DNA of 64,000 nucleotides from Diphasiastrum complanatum (taxonomy: Eukaryota > Streptophyta > Lycopodiopsida > Lycopodiales > Lycopodiaceae), in the NCBI GenBank assembly GCA_029204225.1, contig CM055111.1, forward strand, positions 46,190,255-46,254,254. The letters run 5' to 3'. Positions 34,488-47,600 of this stretch are shown one piece after another (position 1 is the first letter of the stretch; each line of letters starts with the position of its first letter). The notes beneath the pieces are model-generated. The model searched no databases and had not been told where the DNA came from. It saw only the letters and a list, made by a program, of their open reading frames with translations. A program made the translations under genes and the position numbers.

Positions 34488-35165
34488 TGATGAGAATCAG
34501 TCACGAAGGCTGTCACGACAACCACGATCCTCTTTAGCTTTCGGATGGAGTTCAGATGCGATCGTTGGACACTGCTGGCTGGATCACTCCTACAGTCCTC
34601 CAGAATGTAGTCAAGCACTGTTGATCTACGTTTATAAAATGAATGCAACATTCAACATAGTTTCAACCAAGGTGCATAATTAAAATGAACAAGAGAACTC
34701 AGACACACGATTAACAGCAGAAGCATTTGCATTCGAGATCAGACTTGACAACAATTGCAGCCACCCACGATCTCCTACAGATAGCACATTCACTCTGTAC
34801 TTTTTTCATCTGCACACCTGTAACAATATGTATATATACTTAATACCATTTCCGTATTCAAATTGATCGTTCATTAAGAGATTGAAGATCAAGTGTGTGT
34901 AAATTTAGCATCAGAAGTTTATCAGAGAGATAGACGAAGTAGATGCCTTGTGCATTGATTCTTCATTATTAATAATAGGTTTCATGTAGAGTACGCAGTT
35001 TCGTCCGCTATTGTCTTGTGCTCTACTGCATTATTGACATGTATGTTTGAATTGGCGTAGTCATACTTAGAGAAAGAGCCATATAGCTCATTCTGTTGCG
35101 CACGAACACTTTTCGTTTGACTTCGTTTCTCGTTCGTGTTTCGTTTCTTTTCGTGTTCGTTTTTT
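34488..35165 (-). repeat. 5' LTR of truncated Copia B
   Basis: Starts TGATGAGAATC on the plus strand (the LTR 3' end on the minus strand) and runs to a CGTTCGTGTTTCG-rich segment and a T run near 35161-35172, where similarity ends. The outer end is missing. Confidence 0.7.
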
Positions 35166-35190
35166 TTTTTGTTTTATTTTCGAGCTATTT

Positions 35191-36440
35191 GTGTTTCTCA
35201 CATATGACACACCCTCTTTCTCCAACATACTTTGTGAGGAACACAATCGAGTATGTCACTTCATTCAGGAGGGTATGGCCTTTGTGTTTTTCATGTATGC
35301 TCTTATCCTTGATGAGGCAGAATCTTTTGGGTCGTCCATGATTGGTTTGGCTGCCCCTACCACTCTTGTGGCTTCAGAGGTTTTCATTACTGATGAGGTT
35401 TTAGGAGATGTAAAGGAGGCCAAGCAAGCACAACAATATGATCCTGCCAAGGCCCGTTCTATGTCTCTCTCTCCCTTATCTACCGTGAGCGAGATTGATT
35501 AGAGTAGAACCCTGATGGACATCCCTGTGTACCATATGGACGATATTGCATTCTTGTTCATTAGCAACATCGGAGACGTAATGGATCTCAGAGAAGATGA
35601 GATATTATCTCTTATGTCAAGGATGATTTCTGAATTTAATGATTTTATTGACTTTGATGATGATGGCCTCATAGATGGCATCAACTATGAGGACCAAGAA
35701 GAATGGGCAAGTGGCACAGATGCCCTTCAAAGGATGCTATTTGAGAGCAGGGCATATGAGGCTAATATGCTGAGTGAGGAGGAGTTTTTGGCTTTTTAGA
35801 AAAAGTATCCACCACCTCCCATATATACTATTCCAGCTGACCGGCAATCGACCATTATTGTTGGTCACAATTTAGAAGCTGCTAATGTGATCCAAGCTAA
35901 CGAGGAGGATTTGGTAAGTACACCTTCTCACAAAAATCATTTACTATTTAACGTGTAACTGATGATTGATATGCTAGTTTGACTAACACTTGATTATGTG
36001 TTGTAGGAAATCATTGAAGTTGATGCCTTTCTAGCAGGCATGGAGGATTGAGAGAGAGACAAGGCGGGAGACAGAAGGATGCCTCATTGGCTCATTACTT
36101 GAAATATTTTGTAAATATTCTTCATGAAAGGTTTTTTGTGAATGCGGGAACCTTAATCATGGCCATCAAGGCCCTATCTTATTTTGCCCAGGGGCATAAA
36201 TATCCAAAAAATACATATAAAATCATTTTTGTCAAAAGAGGTGTTGCTCTTAAAGTGTTCAATTACGTGCTAGAAAATGTTCCTATGAGATCATCTGCTC
36301 TAGCAATTCTATCATGATATATAGATCCGAGGGAAAGGTGATCCACTCGATTTTTGGATCCGTATGATAGGAAAAAGTTCCTTCATGACCACATAGCAAA
36401 AATTGTCCTTAGAGACATTGCAAAAAAATGATTGTATTCT
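35191..36440 (+). pseudogene. Unknown decayed gene with one intron (convergent pair, plus)
   Basis: One frame is readable from 35191 to 35913, interrupted only by TAG at 35500-35502 and 35797-35799. A canonical intron follows (GTAAGT at 35914, TTGTAG ending at 36006, 93 bp). The frame resumes as EIIEVDAFLAGMED. At a GA run near 36047 it shifts, and another frame continues (HYLKYFVNILHERFFVNAG, KALSYFAQGHKYPKNTYK) to about 36440 with one stop. The protein would be acidic in its first half (FNDFIDFDDDGLIDG). No family was recognised. It converges on the minus-strand gene at 36524. Confidence 0.4.
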
Positions 36441-36523
36441 CTTCCATTTAATGTATGTGAAATTTGAGAATTTTTGATCACACGTGTTTGATCTTTATTG
36501 AATGCCATCAATCTAGTTTTGGC

Positions 36524-38163
36524 TTATAAGCTTACATGCTTTTTTTGAATCTTTGATATTCCTTGATCTTGTTGTGTAGCCCGTCTATAAAACCATTGGA
36601 ATAGTTGAATGATGTAACTATTTTTTGAGGATGTTCCACCATGTTGTGTATTTCGATGAAATGTTGCTCTCGCCTGCCAATGTGATTTCTCCATTCGTTG
36701 TGAGGACCATATACTCAAACTGCCATACTTTTTTGCAAAAAATGATGCATGATGCCTTAGTATGTGCTGCAATATCCATATGTTGTTTTCTGATTGCACA
36801 CTGAAGTTGAGATCCCTTGAGTTTGTTGCATTGTTCAATGCTCCATTCATGAGAGTAATACTTACTCTTTCCAACTTTTGTCCTTTTATAACTTCCGATT
36901 CATCTAGCTTGACCACCAGAATAAGTTTGCTCATACTAACACTTGTAATATTATAGAATTTCACTGTAAATCTCAATAAATGATTCAAATCCACAAATAA
37001 GTTGTTGGTAGAATCATATGACAAATTGCCAGACTTTGAATTGTAAATCTCATTGATGTGAAAAGGGATTCCAATGACGTTTTGGATACCCTTATTCAAT
37101 ACATCTCTCTCCAATCTTATCTGAAAAGGGCGAGGAATGGGAAATTTTCTTACATGCAATTGTCCAAAAGCCTCTTTAATAATTTTAAATATAGTGGCAT
37201 ATGCCTCCCTGCTAATACCTGAGAAATCACATGCTCCCTGAATTAACGTTCAGTCGATTACCTAACCGACCTCATTCATCAAAGCCTTAGTGACCTTGGA
37301 CTTGATTCGAGAATATCGATTATTGTCCAATAAAGACTTTTTGGACTTGGTTGTTAATACCGACCTCAATGATTTTTCGATCATGTCATTGTCCCTCAGA
37401 TGCTCATTTGCAACCAATGCTGATCTGCAAATGATTATGAAAATCAAGAAACCCAAATAGGCCACATAATAAATGTCATGCTACTTCAGAAAACAAAAAT
37501 AAAATGACTTAAATCAAATCCTTACTTGAATTCTTGAATCTTTTTTCTCCGTTGGCCTCCATTTAGCGAAAGCTGAAATGTCCTTCAGAATTCTATTTTG
37601 CTTGTTTCTTTTTTATTTCTTATCTAGTATGCGAGTTTCTTCTTTTAACTAGTCATTTGATATACGTAATGTTTGAACAACTTGTCGGAATTGATCGTTA
37701 CTTGCATTCAAATTTAACATAATATCATGTAAACGTGCATTATCTTTTTTTGTTTGGAATAATGCGATCTCTTTTTCTCTATAGTCAGCAAGCAAACCAT
37801 TTAACATACATTCTAAACTCTATATTTTTTGAGCCGAGTTTGCAACACCATAAGTCGTCAATCTTTCACAATAACCCAGTAAACCGTTTTCTCCGTCACA
37901 CAAAACTTTATTAATTGTGTGATGGATTGGAATTGTGGAGCTTGCATCGAGCTCGGATCCAATGGATACAAACTTCCGTCAATCCACAAATCGTAGTTCT
38001 TTCTTTGGTTAATTCTGTGAGCGATTATATCAAGTGGAGACACTGTGGATTCTTTTACTACTCTTTTAGCTATCGGAGCATTCTCGGCAAGGAGAACAAT
38101 GTGTAGATGAAACTGAGACATCTCCGCGAACATCAGTTGACAAACCAAAAAGAAAATAGACAC
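36524..38163 (-). pseudogene. Unknown decayed spliced gene, transposase-like C-terminus
   Basis: Minus-strand pieces in order: 38163-37858 (KNYDLWIDGSLYPLDPSSM), then in a shifted frame a predicted coiled coil (DYREKEIALFQTKKDNARLH) to about 37550 with TAG and TAA stops. A 101 bp intron follows at 37525-37425 (GTAAGG...TTTGCAG). Then comes DNDMIEKSLRSVLTTKSKKS, a stop near 37250, GACDFSGISREAYATIF, and a long open part to 36524. The end has KLERVSITLMNGALNN, SIWSSQRMEKSHWQARATF, NTQHGG and LFQWFYRR. Such a W-S-Q-x-x-E-K-x-H ... HGG tail is reminiscent of some large eukaryotic DDE-type transposases, but this is not established. Introns argue against a retrotransposon origin. Confidence 0.45.
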
Positions 38164-38415
38164 TATTCTTCATCCATGGCATACCTGGGATTCTATGTTT
38201 ATTCTCTCGCTAGTTAAAACGACAGACACAATCTCATTTTCAAATTTGAAAAAGTTAGTTAATGAGCATCAAGTTAAGAAAAAAAAATAGTTTAAACACC
38301 CGACCGGATCAATCACCATAACAAGCTTGATAATGATGCATGTGTGAGACTTCAAAATGATGGTTTGGCAGCACAGATCGAAAAGGTTTGGCTTGGATAA
38401 GTGTTTGTGTAGCTG

Positions 38416-38430
38416 TGGAAATGGCGCCAA
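38416..38430 (-). other. Primer-binding site of Gypsy-type LTR
   Basis: The minus strand reads TTGGCGCCATTTCCA just inside the LTR, matching the TGGCGCC start of plant Gypsy primer sites. Confidence 0.7.
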
Positions 38431-38431
38431 A

Positions 38432-39800
38432 TGTTCACAGATTTCAGCTGAATCTGTGAACACGATTCTTTTCGTTCTTCTTATTCTTTGTTACTTCTGT
38501 TGGTTACAGTTCTTTACAGTTAAATCTTCTTGTGTATAATGGTATCCAGACAGAAGTATTTCTTAGATTACAACGTGTATTCCTTGCTTGTCAGTGGGGA
38601 GAAACGGATATGTTCACTCAGCTACATGCATTTACGAGCCATGTAACCAGTCCTAGCTCAACATAGATCAACGTTCTGAAAAGGGAGCAAATCTACAATC
38701 TATCTACCAAACTATCTTAGGAAATCAGGGAATAATGCAATGACAAGATTAAGCTACTCAGCAAGAAACAAGAAACAAGAAAGCTAACTTCCTAACAGCA
38801 TTCTAGCAGCCCAAGGTTCAAGAAACACCCATTTCTTGATGCTTGGAATACCCAAGAACAATCAAGGACATGATTGTTAGTGAATATGCAAATCGAATCC
38901 ACAATTCTCAGCCTCTATAGTTTATCTGCATGCTGAAACTACAAAATCAAGAAACAAGAAAGTTAATCCACATCTACATTCCACAAGCAAGAAAGTAAGC
39001 AAGAAATCTAATTAATCCACAAACACAAAGAAAATCAGAACATGTTCATAGGAATTTCACTCAAGATTGCCATGAACAAGGAGCTTCACAATTGTCAAGA
39101 ACTCGTGGAAGATCTTCTTTATTCCTGGTATGAAGAGAATGTAGAATCAATTTAGGTGTTGGAGACAACCATACAATTATCTGATAACAGTGTTTGTGTA
39201 AAAAGGAGTGAGAGTTATCATTCAACAAGAATGCAAAAGGAATATAGAACAATAGCGAATCTGTATAATAATAAGTTGTAAACACAACGATCAAATCACA
39301 ATACAATTGCCTTGATAAGCGCGTGATCCTACTTACAGACTCAAAACGATAGCTAATGTTCTGAATATATATATATATATATCTCTCTCTATGATCACTA
39401 ACTCTAAGGAGTCAGCTATTGTAAGACTCATTTTGGTCGTTTGATCTTTGACAGATAACTTATGATGACACTTACAAATGACTTAATCTATCTGATCTGA
39501 TTATTCGCTCACTTGTCCTCAATCGCTCATTTACATTTATAGTAGCTAGAAGATTTTGCATTATTTTAACTTTACATTTATGAGATTACTTAACAGCTGA
39601 TTAACTACCTAATTGGACAGTTGTTATTGGAGCGTGAAGACGTAGACAGTCTGTACATGGAATACTGTGTATTTTTGCAGTGTTGCCTATGTAAAATCCC
39701 GTGTAAAACTACAGTGTTGTCTTTTATTGTCGCCTGTCAGAAACTGCGAGAAAAAATGCAGTGTCGCATTTCTTTGTCTTTTTTGCCTGTCAGAAATTGC
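38432..39800 (-). repeat. Gypsy-type LTR, relative of the 624/7391 family
   Basis: Starts TGTTCACAG next to the primer site and ends near TTGCA at about 39800, where Copia RNase H sequence begins. It shares with the LTR at 624-1795 the blocks CAAGAAACCA/ACACCCA, TTCTTGGACATCCCAAGAAC-like sequence, AATCCACAAACA and CATGTAACCA, but is clearly diverged. It would be the 5' LTR of a minus-strand element whose interior lies to the left, yet that interior holds the spliced genes above and no gag. A (TA)n run lies at 39365-39382. Confidence 0.65.
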
Positions 39801-39802
39801 AT

Positions 39803-42800
39803 CACAAAGGAATGTTGAAACTGCACTAATGGACTTTCTATCCATCTTATCACCTGCAAAATCTGAATCCGAGTAGGCTCTCAAGTGCAAGTTAGATCCT
39901 TCATAAAGTATGCCAAAAAATCTAGTACTAGAAACATATGTAAGCACTCTTTTGGCACTTTTCCAATGATGCACTCACTAATGGAGCTTGCATACTTTGA
40001 CTCAACTTGCTTACACAAAAACTTAAGTCAGGTCTAGTGATGGTTAAATAGATTAGGGAGCCTATAAGCTTTCTAAAAAGGATGATGTCCTCAAAGGATG
40101 CTTCATCACCTTCATTAGTTGCTTTCACAACATGCTCCATAGGGGTGTCAACCCCCTTACAATCTTTCATGCCAAACTTTTCAAGAATGGAAGTAGCATA
40201 CTTAGATTGACTTATGAAAGTACAATTGCTACTTCTAGACACTTCTATCCCAAGTATAAACTTCAGGAAGCCTAGATCTACCATCTTGAACTCACTAGAT
40301 AAATCAACTTTTACTTTGCCTTTGCCTTCATCATTTCCTATCATAATGATGTCATCAACATAAAGCACCAAAATGATGATCTTTCCTTCATTACATTTGA
40401 GATATAAAGAAGGTTCATAAGCACTTAGTACAAAGCCAAGGGAATAGAGAAAATCATGCAACCTAGAGTACCAAGCTCTAGGGGCTTGCTTCAAGCCATA
40501 TAGGCTCTTCCTTAAGTAGCACACTTTTTGCTCCTCACCAACCTTGATGAAGCCCTTGGGTTGCATCATGTAGATTTCCTCTTCTAAAAAGCCATTCAAG
40601 AAATCATTTGTCACATCCATTTGGTAGAGATCCCACTTGAACAAAGTAGCAATGCAAATGATTAATCTAATAGTTACAAGCTTAGCTACAGGTGCAAATG
40701 TTTCTTCATAATCCAATCCTTTTACTTGAAGAAAACCTTTAGCAACAAGCCTAGCCTTGTACTTACTAATAAATCCATTTTGATTGTACTTTATTCTATA
40801 AATCCACTTACATGCAAGTGACTTCTTCCCTCTTGGAAGATTTACAAGATTCCAAGTATGATTTTCTTCTAATGCATCATACTCTACTTGCATTGCATCT
40901 CTCCAAACTTTAGATCTATATGCTTCTTCAAAAGATGATGGTTCTTCAAGCAATGTAACTAAGAAGGAGTAAGAGGTAGAAGATGTAGAGTCTTCCTTTT
41001 GCTTTCCCTTGTCCACATAGGTGAGCCTTGAGGGCTTGACCTTGCTTCTTATTGATCTTCTCGGCCCCCTTTGACTAGGATCTTTGTCTCCATCCTCAGG
41101 TTTGTCAAGGTCCTCCTCTGGCTTGTCAAGATCTTCAATGCACAATGGGTTAGATCCATTAGACAAGCTTTTAGCAAATTGTGACTCATCAAAAAGTACA
41201 TCCTTGCTTACCTTTACTTTCTTGGATATAGGATCATATATCCTATAGCCCTTGCTATTTTCTCCATAGCCAACAAAAATCCCTTTGAAGGAGGTAGCAT
41301 CTTTCTTCCTTCTTGTCTCCAAAGAGATGTGGACATAACAAATACATCCAAAGATTTTAAAATCTTTCACATTGGGTTTCTTACCAAAAAAAGCTTGATA
41401 TGGTGAGATCCCATCAATAGCACTACTAGGAAGTCTATTACACAAGTAATTAGCACAAGTTATAGCTTCTCCCCAAAATGAGATGGGAAGTGGATGCATC
41501 AAGTCTTAAAGACTTTGCACATTCACATAGACTCCTATTTTTCCTCTCGGCCACCCCATTTTGTTGGGGGGTGTAGGAACAAGTGTATTGCAATTTAATG
41601 CCATTGATCTCACAAAAGTCTTTCATTTTATTGGAGGTGTACTCCTCCATTATCACATCTTAGTGCCTTGATGGAAGTACTAAGTTGCTTCTCAACTGAG
41701 ACTTTAACTTAATGAAAGCTTCATATACAAGACTTTTCTTTGATAGTAACTCAATCCATGTGAATCTAGTACAATCATCTATAGATGTTACATACATCAA
41801 GGCACCTCCATTACTTGCATGTGAAAAATTATGTACATCAGAATGTATGAGATCCAAGGGAGAGGGAGATCTTGATGAAGATCTCTTGTAAGAAGATTTG
41901 TGTGACTTTGCAAGGCCACATGCCTCACACATCTTTCCACACTTTTTGAAAGCTTTTGGTAGGCCGAGCGCTAGTTCCTTGCTTGTCATTGACTCCATGG
42001 ATTGAAGATTAGGATGGCCTAATCTCTTATGCCAAAGCTCCACTTGAGATGGCTCCTCCCTAGCCAAGTTCACACTTTCATTTGCAACATTAGCATCCAA
42101 CTTGAAAAGTCTACCTTGATTAATGCCACTAGCTATGCACTTATCATTTTTCAAGATGGAACAAACTCCATTCTTGAAATGTACATCTAGTCCATTGTCC
42201 ATTAATTGTCCTACACTAAGCGAGTTTCTTGAAATGGTAGGAACATACAAAACATTATCTAGATCTATCCTTTTAGATGTGCCTAAGCAAAGAGGAATAG
42301 ATCCTATACCATCTATCTTGCATTCTTGATCACTAGCAGTGTATATTGACTTCTTAGAGTCATTACAAGAGAGAAGAGTAAAAAAATAATGCTTGTTAAA
42401 AGACATGTGGGAACTAGCCCCACTATCTATCCACCATGTGTCTTGACTTGAAGTTGGTGTAGATGCAACCATTAACAATGTGCTAAATCCATCCTCATCT
42501 TCTTCCTCTTGAGCAATGTTCCCTTGATCTCCATTTGCTTGTTGATTCTTCTTCAAGTACCATATGAGGCAAAGTGTCCTTTCCTCCCACAAAAGAAACA
42601 CTTGAGCTTTGCCTTGTTCTTCACTTTGCCTTTGGAAGTTGATCCTCCATTCTTCATCTCGGCCTCCTTGCCTTGATTCTTCTTGAATGGATGTTGTTTC
42701 TTCTTGCCTTTGGATGTAAAATCTGCTTTCTGTTAAGAGATTTGATCCTAAGGACATACTCTTGTCCACTCTCTCCACTTCCTTTCGTGCTTTGAGAGAC

Positions 42801-43130
42801 TTGATTCCTTAGCATGAGGATTCTTGAAGTGTTATTGGATTCATAAATACTCTTTAATGAATCCCAAGCCTCTTTTGATGAGGCACAAGAAGACACCTCC
42901 TTCAAGAGGTCATTGCACACATTCAACTTTATGCAATGTAGAGCTAATCTTGCTCTCTTCTTGTATTTGGTTTGTTCTTGGGCAGCTTGAGGCTCTTCCT
43001 CAACTCCTAGAACTATGTCAGAGAGGTCATGGATCACTAGGAGTGATTCCATTCTCACTTTCCAAATGGAATAATTTGTGGAAGTGAGTCTCTCACTTGA
43101 TTCCAACAAATAACCACCCATGGATGACAT
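39803..43130 (-). pseudogene. Copia gag-pol, frameshifted and 3'-truncated
   Basis: Gag starts at 43130 (SSERLTSTNYSIWKVRMESL) and is open to about 42730, then shifts frame. Knuckle-like Cys residues lie near 42600-42560 and protease WWIDSGASSHMSF near 42430-42400. Pre-integrase ELWHKRLGHPN is near 42030. The integrase core (LIHSDVHNFSH, then YTPQQNGVAERKNRS near 41550) is split by two frame changes. Reverse transcriptase from about 40870 has WIYRIKYNQNGFISKYKAR, YGLKQAPRAWYSRL and LYVDDIIMIGND. One frame of 524 codons (41502-39928) covers the integrase end to the RNase H start. RNase H stops after FLCDA at 39803, before SSTEAEY. Confidence 0.9.
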
Positions 43131-43709
43131 TGTAGAATAAATGCTCTTCTAAAATCACAAAGATTTATGAATTTTAAAGATCTATGAAAAGCCTAAAGCT
43201 CACAAGATTGCCTATAGCCTTGTCTCTATCAAACTAGCACAAAAGTTTGAATGATACACATTTAGATCTTGACAAAAATTCCTAGCTTTCACTCTCACAA
43301 ATTTTTTTTGCTTTACACTTCTCTTAGAGGTTTCACTTCAACTAAGGATCTGAACAAATTAGCCTCTTAGATCTAATCTTAAACTCCAAAAAGAAATGCT
43401 TCAATGATCCAAAACTCTTTTGGTCATAGCATTAGCTAGATTGAATCTAGATCAATACTATGCCTCAAAAGACACTAGATTTGGACTAGAATTGAGATTA
43501 TAGGACCAAAAACACGAGGTAACTTGAAATGAAAGTTGCTGTACGGTTTCACACGTGTGAAAAGTACATACACAGCCTCCAAGTCGATTTGATCCAAATA
43601 GAAACAAGCTATCACTCTAGATGAACTCGCTCTCACTAGTATTGGCCAAAAACAAATTTTGCCAATGATCTTTGCAAGTTTTATGAATCAAATGATCACT
43701 CTCTTACTC
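43131..43709 (-). other. Leader of the 39.8-44.7 kb Copia
   Basis: Untranslated region between primer site and gag. No gene seen. It carries the palindrome TCACACGTGTGA at 43549-43560. Confidence 0.7.
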
Positions 43710-43722
43710 GGCTCTGATACCA
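43710..43722 (-). other. Primer-binding site
   Basis: The minus strand reads TGGTATCAGAGCC against the LTR, a perfect initiator tRNA-Met type site. Confidence 0.9.
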
Positions 43723-44693
43723 TGATGAAATTTTAGTTTTAGGACATTAATGATTGTACTTAGCAATCATAGAGAGTTATTGGTTGCTGATGGATCTATC
43801 AAGTTCTACACTTTAGATCTTGATCTAGATTCACTACACTTAGATTTAAGCAAAGCAATGGATCAAATCTTCATAAACAAGTGAGAGCGGCCTCACACGT
43901 GTGGAGTATTGTCCACTGTACGGCCTGCACCTGAAACAACAAGTACATAGGCTCTTGATGGCAATCATTCAATAAAATCACAATTCTATTGACTAGAAAT
44001 CTCACAAAAGTGTAGAATGCAAAAGTCTCATCATCTCATTAGCAAAATGATGATCCTTTTCTGGATCAAGTACATCCATGAGTCTGGTATAGTCCAGTAG
44101 GTCTTCACACGTGTGAAGAGTGCCACTCACTTAGATCTATCCATTTGATCCATCCTTGATCCTTATCCAACGTTGACCTTCTAGAATATGGCTAAAATCC
44201 AAAGAGCTAGTATCCTAGAATATTATTTTCCTTAGATCTTATTTTATAGAACTCTATACACACGTGTGAACATCCACTTGCCATTTGGGAGCATTTACTC
44301 ATGCACATGCAAGGATAACCTAGCTTCTAGGTGACTAGTCAACTTGACTAAAAACTAGTCATATCATGTTCACACTTGACTTGATTGATACAAACCAATT
44401 TTGGTGAATTTTGGGGGGTGGAATTCTCTAATTCCATAAGGGGATCATTTTGAATTTTTTACAGCATGATTTGTATTCGTTTTTACCTTCCCAACAAGTT
44501 ATCAGACCTATAAATTGATGGGTAGAGGCTTATGTTTCAATTTCATCAAGTCTGTAGTTATAATATGAAAAGTACTTTTTTTCACATGTGGGAACAAGCT
44601 CCACACGTGTGAAATCAAATCATGAACATTGTACTCATGATTGATCTTTATTTACAATTAAAAATGACAAGTGAGAAGTGACAATTTTCAACA
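43723..44693 (-). repeat. 5' LTR with repeated CACACGTGTG palindromes
   Basis: Starts TGATGAAATT on the plus strand and has a likely end TTTTCAACA at 44693, parallel to the TTTTCACA end of Copia A. It holds CACACGTGTG at 43894-43903, 44106-44115, 44259-44268 and 44602-44611, plus CACATGTG at 44583-44590. The outer end is inferred without a partner. Confidence 0.7.
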
Positions 44694-47600
44694 TATGAGA
44701 ACTAGGTGATGATCATCATAACACACTCAGATTTAACTCTTATGCAAGAAGATAATTGAAGAAGTCAAGACACTTTGTCTACCTCTTCATCTCATGCTTT
44801 ATATGTCAACAAGGGCTCGAAATGATAGAAGTAGAAAAGCTCCAAGCAGTCTGCATCGAATCAGAAAGAGACTCAAAGTCAAGAACAATCATCAAATCTA
44901 CATTTGTCAAAGAAGAAGATGTTTTGCAGTGATATGTTTGGTCGTACTTACCGGAAAGGATGAGCAGTATCAAAAGAAACGCACCGGTGAAGGACTATCT
45001 TTTGAGACACATTCCATTATGCGTCCTGTAGAGAAATATGTTGTGATCAAAATTTCTATTAACTACTAGAAGAGCAGGGAAAGATATGCTAAAAAGAATA
45101 GAATCTGGTAATTGGTCGCTTTGTCTCTGTCACTACTCTATTGGAAACTACACACGGGTTCGAGTGAACTCAACACAGGAGAAACGACTGATGAAAATGA
45201 TGCAGTTAGAATTTTGTGTCAATCCTCCACCTTAACACAAGCTAATTAAAGTGTTGATCATCGTTCTTACCGAGCTGAAAAGCTTAATATGATAGCGCAG
45301 CCAACATAGTTCCACACTCCTTCTTGTCTATATAGTATATAATGCACCAACATCAAATTTCAACTCCTTATCTCATCTTATAAATACTTACTTGAAGCTT
45401 CAGACGAGGTGTACCATATTAAAATAGTATAATATTGTGTCTTTGAATACACTGTATCAAACTACTCCAAGTCAAAAAATATAATTTGCATTGATTGGAC
45501 TATTGTTTTTCGGGTTATTTCTTTCAGCACTTTGGCTCTAAATTTAAGTCATTTTGACTGCTCTCTATTTGATTTTGTAAGATATTTGATAGTCTTACAA
45601 AACTCTTTGTTCGCTTATCAATGTACGCTTTCAGATTGGAAAAGCCGGGGGCGATAAGTGGAAGCACATGACCGATGCGGTGAGATGTTTATGTTATAAC
45701 CGCATTGACGTAGTATCAGGCTAAAATCACCATTGATTATTTGTTTACAAAATAATTTTTTCATTCATGTAGGGCTGAAGCTAATACATTGGAAGGAATC
45801 TTTCCCAAATTATTGATAGCTGACATTGAGTTTTCACACAGGAAAAACGAGCTTATGTCACTAAAGCTCTACAGCTTACAACAATGTCGGTAATTGGAAA
45901 CAACAATGTCGGTCTTGACATATCTGGTCCAATTCTTTTGCCGTGGAAAAACTATGCTTAAAGTCTGTGATCCGTATGCAGAACTGCAAAGATGCTTCTC
46001 CTGGTTTTGAAGGCTAGAGAAAGGTCCAAGTCCAATATGCACGAGGATGACGAAGAAAGCGGAGAGATTATTATCATTTTCGAAGAAAGCAGTGAGTTTT
46101 TTTTTGGCTATTAGTCTCTCTTTAATCAATGCCTTAGTTAATAAATTTGTAATCATTGTTTTGGCTGGGCAAAAGTGCAATGCAATGATACTTCACCAGT
46201 CTGAATATCTCTGATTTAGTAATATTGAAGCCCTATGTGGAATCCACCATTCTTAGAAAGCAAAATACAGCCTTGATTATGATTGAACAATCTTAATGTG
46301 CATTGTGCAAATAGGTATTTGTACTCTAATTCCCCCTTGGATTTACTTCTTAGTGTCGTTACAATTCAATAATTGTTTAGTTTGATTATTCGTTGATCAT
46401 TTTCTGAGTTGAGTTCTACGGCCTACCATGCTAAGGGTTAAAGAAGCTCCAAATTCAAATTTAATTCGTTTTAGACAATCTAGATTAGAGTAAGAGGTCT
46501 TAGAACCTAGGAAGTGATAAAGATAGACTCAGTTGGGTAGTGATTAGGTCAGGTTGTAGATGGCTCATAAAGCACCAATTCATTCACTATTTAAGCCTCA
46601 GTGAGTCAATTGGGACTCGGTGATCAGAGTTCAAACTTTACAATGGCCTATATCTTATCAGGTTGTAATAGAGGGGTTTAAGATTATGGTCCCGGGCCGC
46701 AGACATTACGAGATGTGGTTTAGGGTTTTGTAGACATTACAAGAGGGGTTTAATATAAACTACATATATATCTTTGATCTCTCATAGTTGTTACATCTAC
46801 CATCACTTTTGAACAATAATGAACATTTAATATAAATACTATTAACATAAGCTGTAGTTAATTTACATATCATAGAGTGAAATATTGCTATTTATCCTTA
46901 GAGAGGGAGGGACCACAAATACCAAGTTACCTTCCTTTTCCACCTAAGTGCCAAGTAGAGTCATTTGTTTGTTGAGAGCTTCGTCAATATTGTTTTTCCA
47001 CTTGTGGATATTAATGTCGTGTTATGTCCTTTTGCAATAGTTTTCCTAGTTGAATTTGTATAATGCCCATGTACCCTATTGAGTTGCATGACACCAATCA
47101 AATAATTCATGGACAATAGTTGAATCTTGAACCTTCTTTTGCAAGAACACAATAACATATTGTGGTGTTTGCAACGCAGGCCTTTGACATATTTCGTGAA
47201 ATTTTATAATCCGTCAATTTTCGACGCGTCGATTTTCAACGTTCACACGAAAATTCCTAAATAGAACCTCTGGTGGTCGGGAAACTGTGATGGCAACAAA
47301 TTTTGAAATGGTCGTCGCAATTCGACATATTCTAGGATGTGACGCGGAGCAGTCTTGGTACAATTTGTAACAAAAAAAAAAAAACCTAGTAGTTGACGTG
47401 GCCGTTGAAATATGATGGATGTTAGATTTTGGGGTTCTCTTAGCATTATTCATTATGAAACTAGCCTTGAATTTGAATTAACTTTAGGCGGAACTAATAA
47501 GCTTGAACATTGGAGTACCAAATATCCACATCAAGATTATTCCAAATCCTTTGTACAGGATGTGGACATAACATTCTTCCTCCCTTGAATAGGTTCTTTG

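Larger units (their letters stand above)
33956..35165 (-). mobile_element. Truncated Copia B, gag and 5' LTR only
   Basis: On the minus strand: 5' LTR (about 35165-34488), tRNA-Met primer site (34474-34486), and gag from 34369 cut at about 33959. Everything downstream of mid-gag is missing. The LTR shares the family B GGAGGA(C/T)TGTAGGAGTG segment and the CGAA-type motifs at its outer end. Confidence 0.8.
39803..44693 (-). mobile_element. Copia retrotransposon (family A relative), 3' end lost
   Basis: Minus strand: 5' LTR (43723-44693), tRNA-Met primer site, gag from 43130, protease, integrase, reverse transcriptase, and RNase H cut in the middle by the Gypsy LTR at about 39800. The 3' LTR is absent. 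The proteins resemble those of Copia A at 9286-15061 but are a separate lineage. Confidence 0.88.
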
